Of a stretch of DNA of 64,000 bases, positions 60,135 through 64,000 are shown one piece after another. The stretch comes from Megalobrama amblycephala (lineage: Eukaryota > Chordata > Actinopteri > Cypriniformes > Xenocyprididae), in assembly GCF_018812025.1 (NCBI RefSeq), contig NC_063052.1, positions 18,497,414-18,561,413 on the forward strand, written 5' to 3'. The notes below the pieces were generated by a model. The model was not told where the DNA came from and made no database searches. It worked only from the letters and a program-made list of their open reading frames with translations. Each line of letters begins with the position of its first letter. The first letter of the stretch is position 1. The translations under genes and the position numbers were made by a program.

Positions 60135-60475
60135 CTAGTTGTCATGTTCTGGCTGTATATAATCACACAACAAAGAAGATGCATCACAAAACAAGTCTTT
60201 AATCCATAAAGCAAACACAGATGAAGGCAGGAACATAGCACAACAAGTATACATTGACAAGATGAGACAACAAACTAATGAAATAAGGGAACTTCTATGC
60301 AGGGAACAAACAAAGGGAACTAATTAGACAACAGCTGAACAGAATGACAAATCAAATGAGTAACCAAGAGACAAATTGGTGGGAAACTGAGAACAAAAGA
60401 GACAGGAAACTGATGAGTGCAAACTAAAAGTCCATGAAAATGAGACTAACTGAACATAATCGTGACATTATTATG
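60135..60475 (-). repeat. Solo-LTR-like repeat, copy 2
   Basis: On the minus strand the block starts TGTCACG and ends CATGACA, i.e. TG...CA with short inverted ends. An ATTAAAG poly(A)-like signal lies inside. No target duplication is evident, and no internal retroelement genes accompany it. A diverged relative is at 52112-52390. Solo LTR is the best guess. Confidence 0.35.
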
Positions 60476-61844
60476 AATGTGTAATGTGAATGTAATCCGG
60501 ACGTACTATATTCACCATGTTGTCATTATCATGTGACCTATCAGCGTCAGTTGCTCTGCCATTCATAAATCCTCTCCTGTGTACTCATGAGATGGTAAAG
60601 AGTCCATCATATGCACACTTTTGGAATCTGGCCAATCTATCCTGAGTTAAAATCTTAACTTATCTTGCACTCATCTTTACTTGCACCCATCTGTGACATA
60701 ATGTTGTTAATTGAATCAGATCACTTTCAAAACACTTTACAAAACACTGTTAAACAAACTTGAATCAGATTTTTTTCGAGTGTCACTAACTCGAAATTGG
60801 ATTTTACTGTACAAAAGGCAAATGTGAGCACACCTTTAGAGTTTTGTTTTTCTATATAGCCTATTTCTTCAGTGAAACAAAAACCAATCTTTATCACAAT
60901 TAACAGAGGGGATGCATTTTAAATAATTTTTCTCCATGTCTATTATCAAAATGAACTTAAATAATGTCATCTAAGTTATCTGTCAATCCTTCACTGAGCA
61001 ATAGCTAACTTTATTTGGACATTTATTTATCCTGTTAGGCATCCTGTAAATGTTTGTTGAAACAGTTATCATTTTCACGCCCTGCGCCACATTGTTTAAA
61101 TAGCATATGCACCCTTTTGTGCGCCCATGGGTGTGCTGGTCTGAAAACGAGGTGTGTTCAGACACATTGTTGGCGTGTTGCTATTTTGATGCAACTGAGA
61201 GCTCAATATTTTTTTTGTTATTTAAAGAGTGCGTTAGTAATATGCATCTCTAGGCGCACATACACTCTGCTTATTACACACACATTAACAAATATTACAA
61301 ATAAAAGGATTACTATGTAAAAGATTATTATTGCATGCATAAAGATAAAAATGCTTTGGTGGAACCCAGCTTGTCCCATTAATGGTCTGCTTGCGCGCTT
61401 TTACCTCACGCATGAGCAGATCCGTTTCCTTGCTAGAGAAGCGTTCAGTTTTTCCACTTGCAAATTCCGTCATCTAAATGAATTGCGAATCTGCCATAAC
61501 ACGAATGCAACTGGCTTAGGGAATGGGAGATTAGAATCTGATTGGTTTGTTGAACGTTACGCCCAAAAAAAACCCATTACTCATTAAGAGATTATGGACA
61601 ACCCTTTTAGACCTTTTGTCCATTTGTCCCGTCTTTAAACTAGCAAAAGTGGATTCGGACACTCCCCAAGTGCACTTGCGCTGTGCGCTTTAGACCATGT
61701 GCTTAGATCGTTACAATAGGGACCCAAAAGTGAAATGAATAAGCCTCAGGCTGAAGGTAATGCATATTCATGCCTGTACAGTAGAGGGCGCAGCTCAAAC
61801 CTTTCAGCTGTGCTGGAAAGGACAGGACAGCTGTCAGTTAATAA
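60476..61844. other. Spacer
   Basis: No gene is recognised. 61340-61700 has mixed composition, with open frames on both strands but no known domain. Part of it ('gcgcgcttttacctcacgca') may be transposon-derived. Confidence 0.3.
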
Positions 61845-61998
61845 ATGTGAAAAAGTAACTTGCGTTACTTATTTGAAAAAGTAGCTTAGATATTTTGTTG
61901 TAAATTGAAAAAGCAATGCGTTACTTTATTAGTTACTTGAAAAAAGTAATCTGATTACATAACTCAAGTTACTTGCAATGCGTTACCCCCAACACTGC
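61845..61998. mobile_element. Relic of a GTAACGCGTTACTTT-type MITE
   Basis: Repeated phrases 'agtaacttgcgttacttatt' and 'aaaagtaatctgattac', closing 'gcgttacccccaacactgc', are typical of a common fish hAT-type MITE. The left end is lost. Confidence 0.55.
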
Positions 61999-62855
61999 AA
62001 ATGAAAGATACAACAAGCGATTCATTATAAAGGAGCAATAAACACGAGAAGTGCTAGTAATACTAATTCTATTTCAGACTGAACAGTGAGAGATAAAGAA
62101 ATAGAGAAAGCACATGGGGAAGATTTTTTTGCAGCAGGATGCAGTTACTGTAAGTGCTGATGGAAGAGCGGAATAGAGCCTTCAGCTGTTTCTTGAATAT
62201 TGTCAGGGATTTTGTCGTTCAAAACAGATTTGAACGAAAATTTTCTGGAAAAATTTTTTGTGCCTCTCAGTGAAGCTACCACGAGACAACGCTCACTTAC
62301 CGACCTCAGGCTTCTGGAGGAGGTGTAGAGTCGTAAGAGCAATATTTTATTAAAATATTTAATTTAAACTGAATCAAATAGGCAGGAAAATCTTTCCCAT
62401 AGCTGCTCATTTAGCATCAACAAGCATTTGACACGGGTTTCTTTCTGGTCTGTTCTCCATTAGCCATGGAAAAAGACTGTAAATCAGGGAGGAATTTTGA
62501 CAACAAGACACTTCATTGTCTACAGGAAGAAGGAAGAGAAGGAGAAAGTGAGAGGTCCATTAATCACGCTTCGGGTGGCTGTTCACGTGCCGTGGTGCGT
62601 TTAAGAAAGAGAGAGAACGAGTGGCTCTACAGGTCCTTCAGTAAGTGGCCTTTTCCTCCAGGACCATTGAGGAATACAAGAGGCATTTAGAAGGAGTGAG
62701 GAAGGAACCGGCTCTGTGAGCACTTTGGTTTTAAGTGCGCTGAGAAGACTTGACGTTTCTGTTAAAATGTGATATAGCACCAAACTGTAATTTATTCAAC
62801 AAAGAATCATCAGCTTATAATGCCAACGGTAAACAAATGCAGATATTTCACTAAA
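61999..62855. other. Spacer
   Basis: Mixed composition. Short frames at 62145-62342 (minus) and 62466-62690 (plus) show no known domain. No repeat ends were identified. Confidence 0.3.
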
Positions 62856-62859
62856 TTAG

Positions 62860-63215
62860 AAATATGAAAAACTGGGAAAAAATGAATTCATATGTATTCA
62901 TTGTCCTTGTGAAAGATAATCTGTCTTCCAAGTCTCAGTGTTATTGCAAATCCCATCATATTTTCCCTAAAGATTTAGCTCCATCCATTTTTCCTTCTAA
63001 CTTTATGAGTTTTCCAGCCTCTGCCACAGAGGAGCTTCCCAGAGCCCCAGCATCATGCTTCACAGTTCAGAGCAGAGGCGCTGTTCACAGAGTGATGGTG
63101 TGCTGTTGAGTTTGCAGAGCTGTTTGCAATGAGATTCGAAAAGTATGCTTTGGTCTCATCAGACTATAGACTCTTTACAGATGTTGTGTCTGACATTTGG
63201 CCAAATGTCATTTGA
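62860..63215 (-). pseudogene. Tc1-like transposase relic
   Basis: Phrases such as 'ccagcctctgccacagagga', 'catcatgcttcacagtt' and 'tttggtctcatcagactata' are the reverse-strand text of the catalytic region of fish Tc1 transposases. No long frame survives and no terminal repeats were found. Confidence 0.6.
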
Positions 63216-63881
63216 GATGTGCATCTACACTATACCAGTCAAACATTTGGGCATTTTGAGCATTTGACTAAATATATCTTTGTCATTATCTTCAAATCCT
63301 TTTGATCTAAGGCTGTTTAAAACCATGATTCAGTGCTTGATGATCCTCTTTATGTTGGTACATAAATGTACGACTATTATGTGTATCAACTTCATGATAT
63401 TCTTCAAGAAATTTAAAAAAATATATATAAGTATATCTGAAACACAAAGATGAAAAATGATGTGAAGGTTCAGTGATGTCTCAATTTCATCATGAGGCTG
63501 ACAGAAATGTAGAAATATTGCCTTGTCTAGTCTCCAATGTTACAGTCTTGCCACATCAATAAAAAGTGATGTTTTTGCTTCTCATACTATTTTTTAAAAA
63601 GTCACATCATTCATTAAAAGTGTTATTTTAACTGTCATGCAGTGTGACCCTCTTATTTATTTCATTGTAACAGTGGTTTCCATTAGTGTGTACAAATGCT
63701 AATTGTTAATTTAAAGTTATAAAATGCCTGCTCAGTTTAAACTGTCCTGTGCTGTGAAAACCTAAACACCAACAGCATTATTGAAAGAAATGTTGACCAG
63801 TTTTTACCATTCAGTTTGGGTCAGTAAGTTTAATAAATAAATAAATAAATAAAAATAATACTTTTATTCAGCAAGGACACA
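63216..63881. other. Spacer
   Basis: AT-rich; no gene. A (AAAT)n run lies at 63832-63855. Confidence 0.35.
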
Positions 63882-63885
63882 TTAA

Positions 63886-64000
63886 AGGATTAGTTCACTT
63901 TAAAATTACCCCATTGATTAGTTCACAATGAAAATTACCCCAAGATTTACTCACCCTCAAGCCATCCTAGGTGTATATGACTTTCTTCTTTCTGATGAAC
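63886..64000 (+). mobile_element. Left end of a TTAA-type MITE running off the window
   Basis: AGGATTAGTTCACTTTAAAA follows TTAA (63882-63885). A partly duplicated 'tagttcac' and 'aaaattacccca' follow. It resembles the families that supply the right ends at 54195 and 58915. The rest lies beyond the window. Confidence 0.7.

Overview
The window is from a teleost fish genome, almost certainly a cyprinid close to but perhaps not identical with zebrafish. The grounds are vertebrate split genes with GT/AG introns, AT-rich intergenic DNA and very dense cyprinid-type DNA transposon debris. The no tail/Brachyury protein matches my recollection of zebrafish Ntla almost residue for residue, with only a few substitutions.

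Only two protein-coding genes are well supported. At the left edge, on the + strand, are the last four coding exons of nudc (1543-3397), encoding the C-terminal 149 residues of NudC; the 5' exons lie outside the window. Convergent to it, on the - strand, is a complete eight-exon T-box gene, tbxta (no tail/Brachyury; CDS 20887 down to 18270, 423 aa). It has a likely poly(A) signal near 17641 and a TATA-like box near 20993-21003. NudC is a dynein/LIS1- and Hsp90-associated cochaperone. Tbxta is the DNA-binding regulator of notochord and posterior mesoderm. The two are physical neighbours with no evident functional link.

Layout: 0-4 kb nudc 3' end. 4-17 kb intergenic DNA with MITEs, a decayed Tc1-like transposon, microsatellites and a 1.8-kb minisatellite of 42-bp units. 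17.2-22.5 kb tbxta, bracketed by two inverted copies of one dispersed repeat. 22.5-64 kb a gene-poor upstream flank made of nested transposons, satellites and several unique, repeat-free islands that could be cis-regulatory.

The main content of the last 40 kb is transposon stratigraphy, which can be read from target-site duplications. An 81-bp minisatellite lies inside a hAT-like element (28.7-30.2 kb), and a second hAT-like element inserted exactly into that element's right end. An old ~90-bp satellite (44.9-51.1 kb) is split by two large hAT-like elements with exact or near-exact 8-bp duplications. A Tc1-like element (55.7-58.8 kb) has been opened twice by other MITEs. Two families of TTAA-flanked fold-back elements recur through the window.

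I found no rRNA, tRNA, CRISPR array or bacterial-type operon. I saw no clearly new biological system. The most notable items are the satellite/transposon architectures and the candidate regulatory islands around tbxta.
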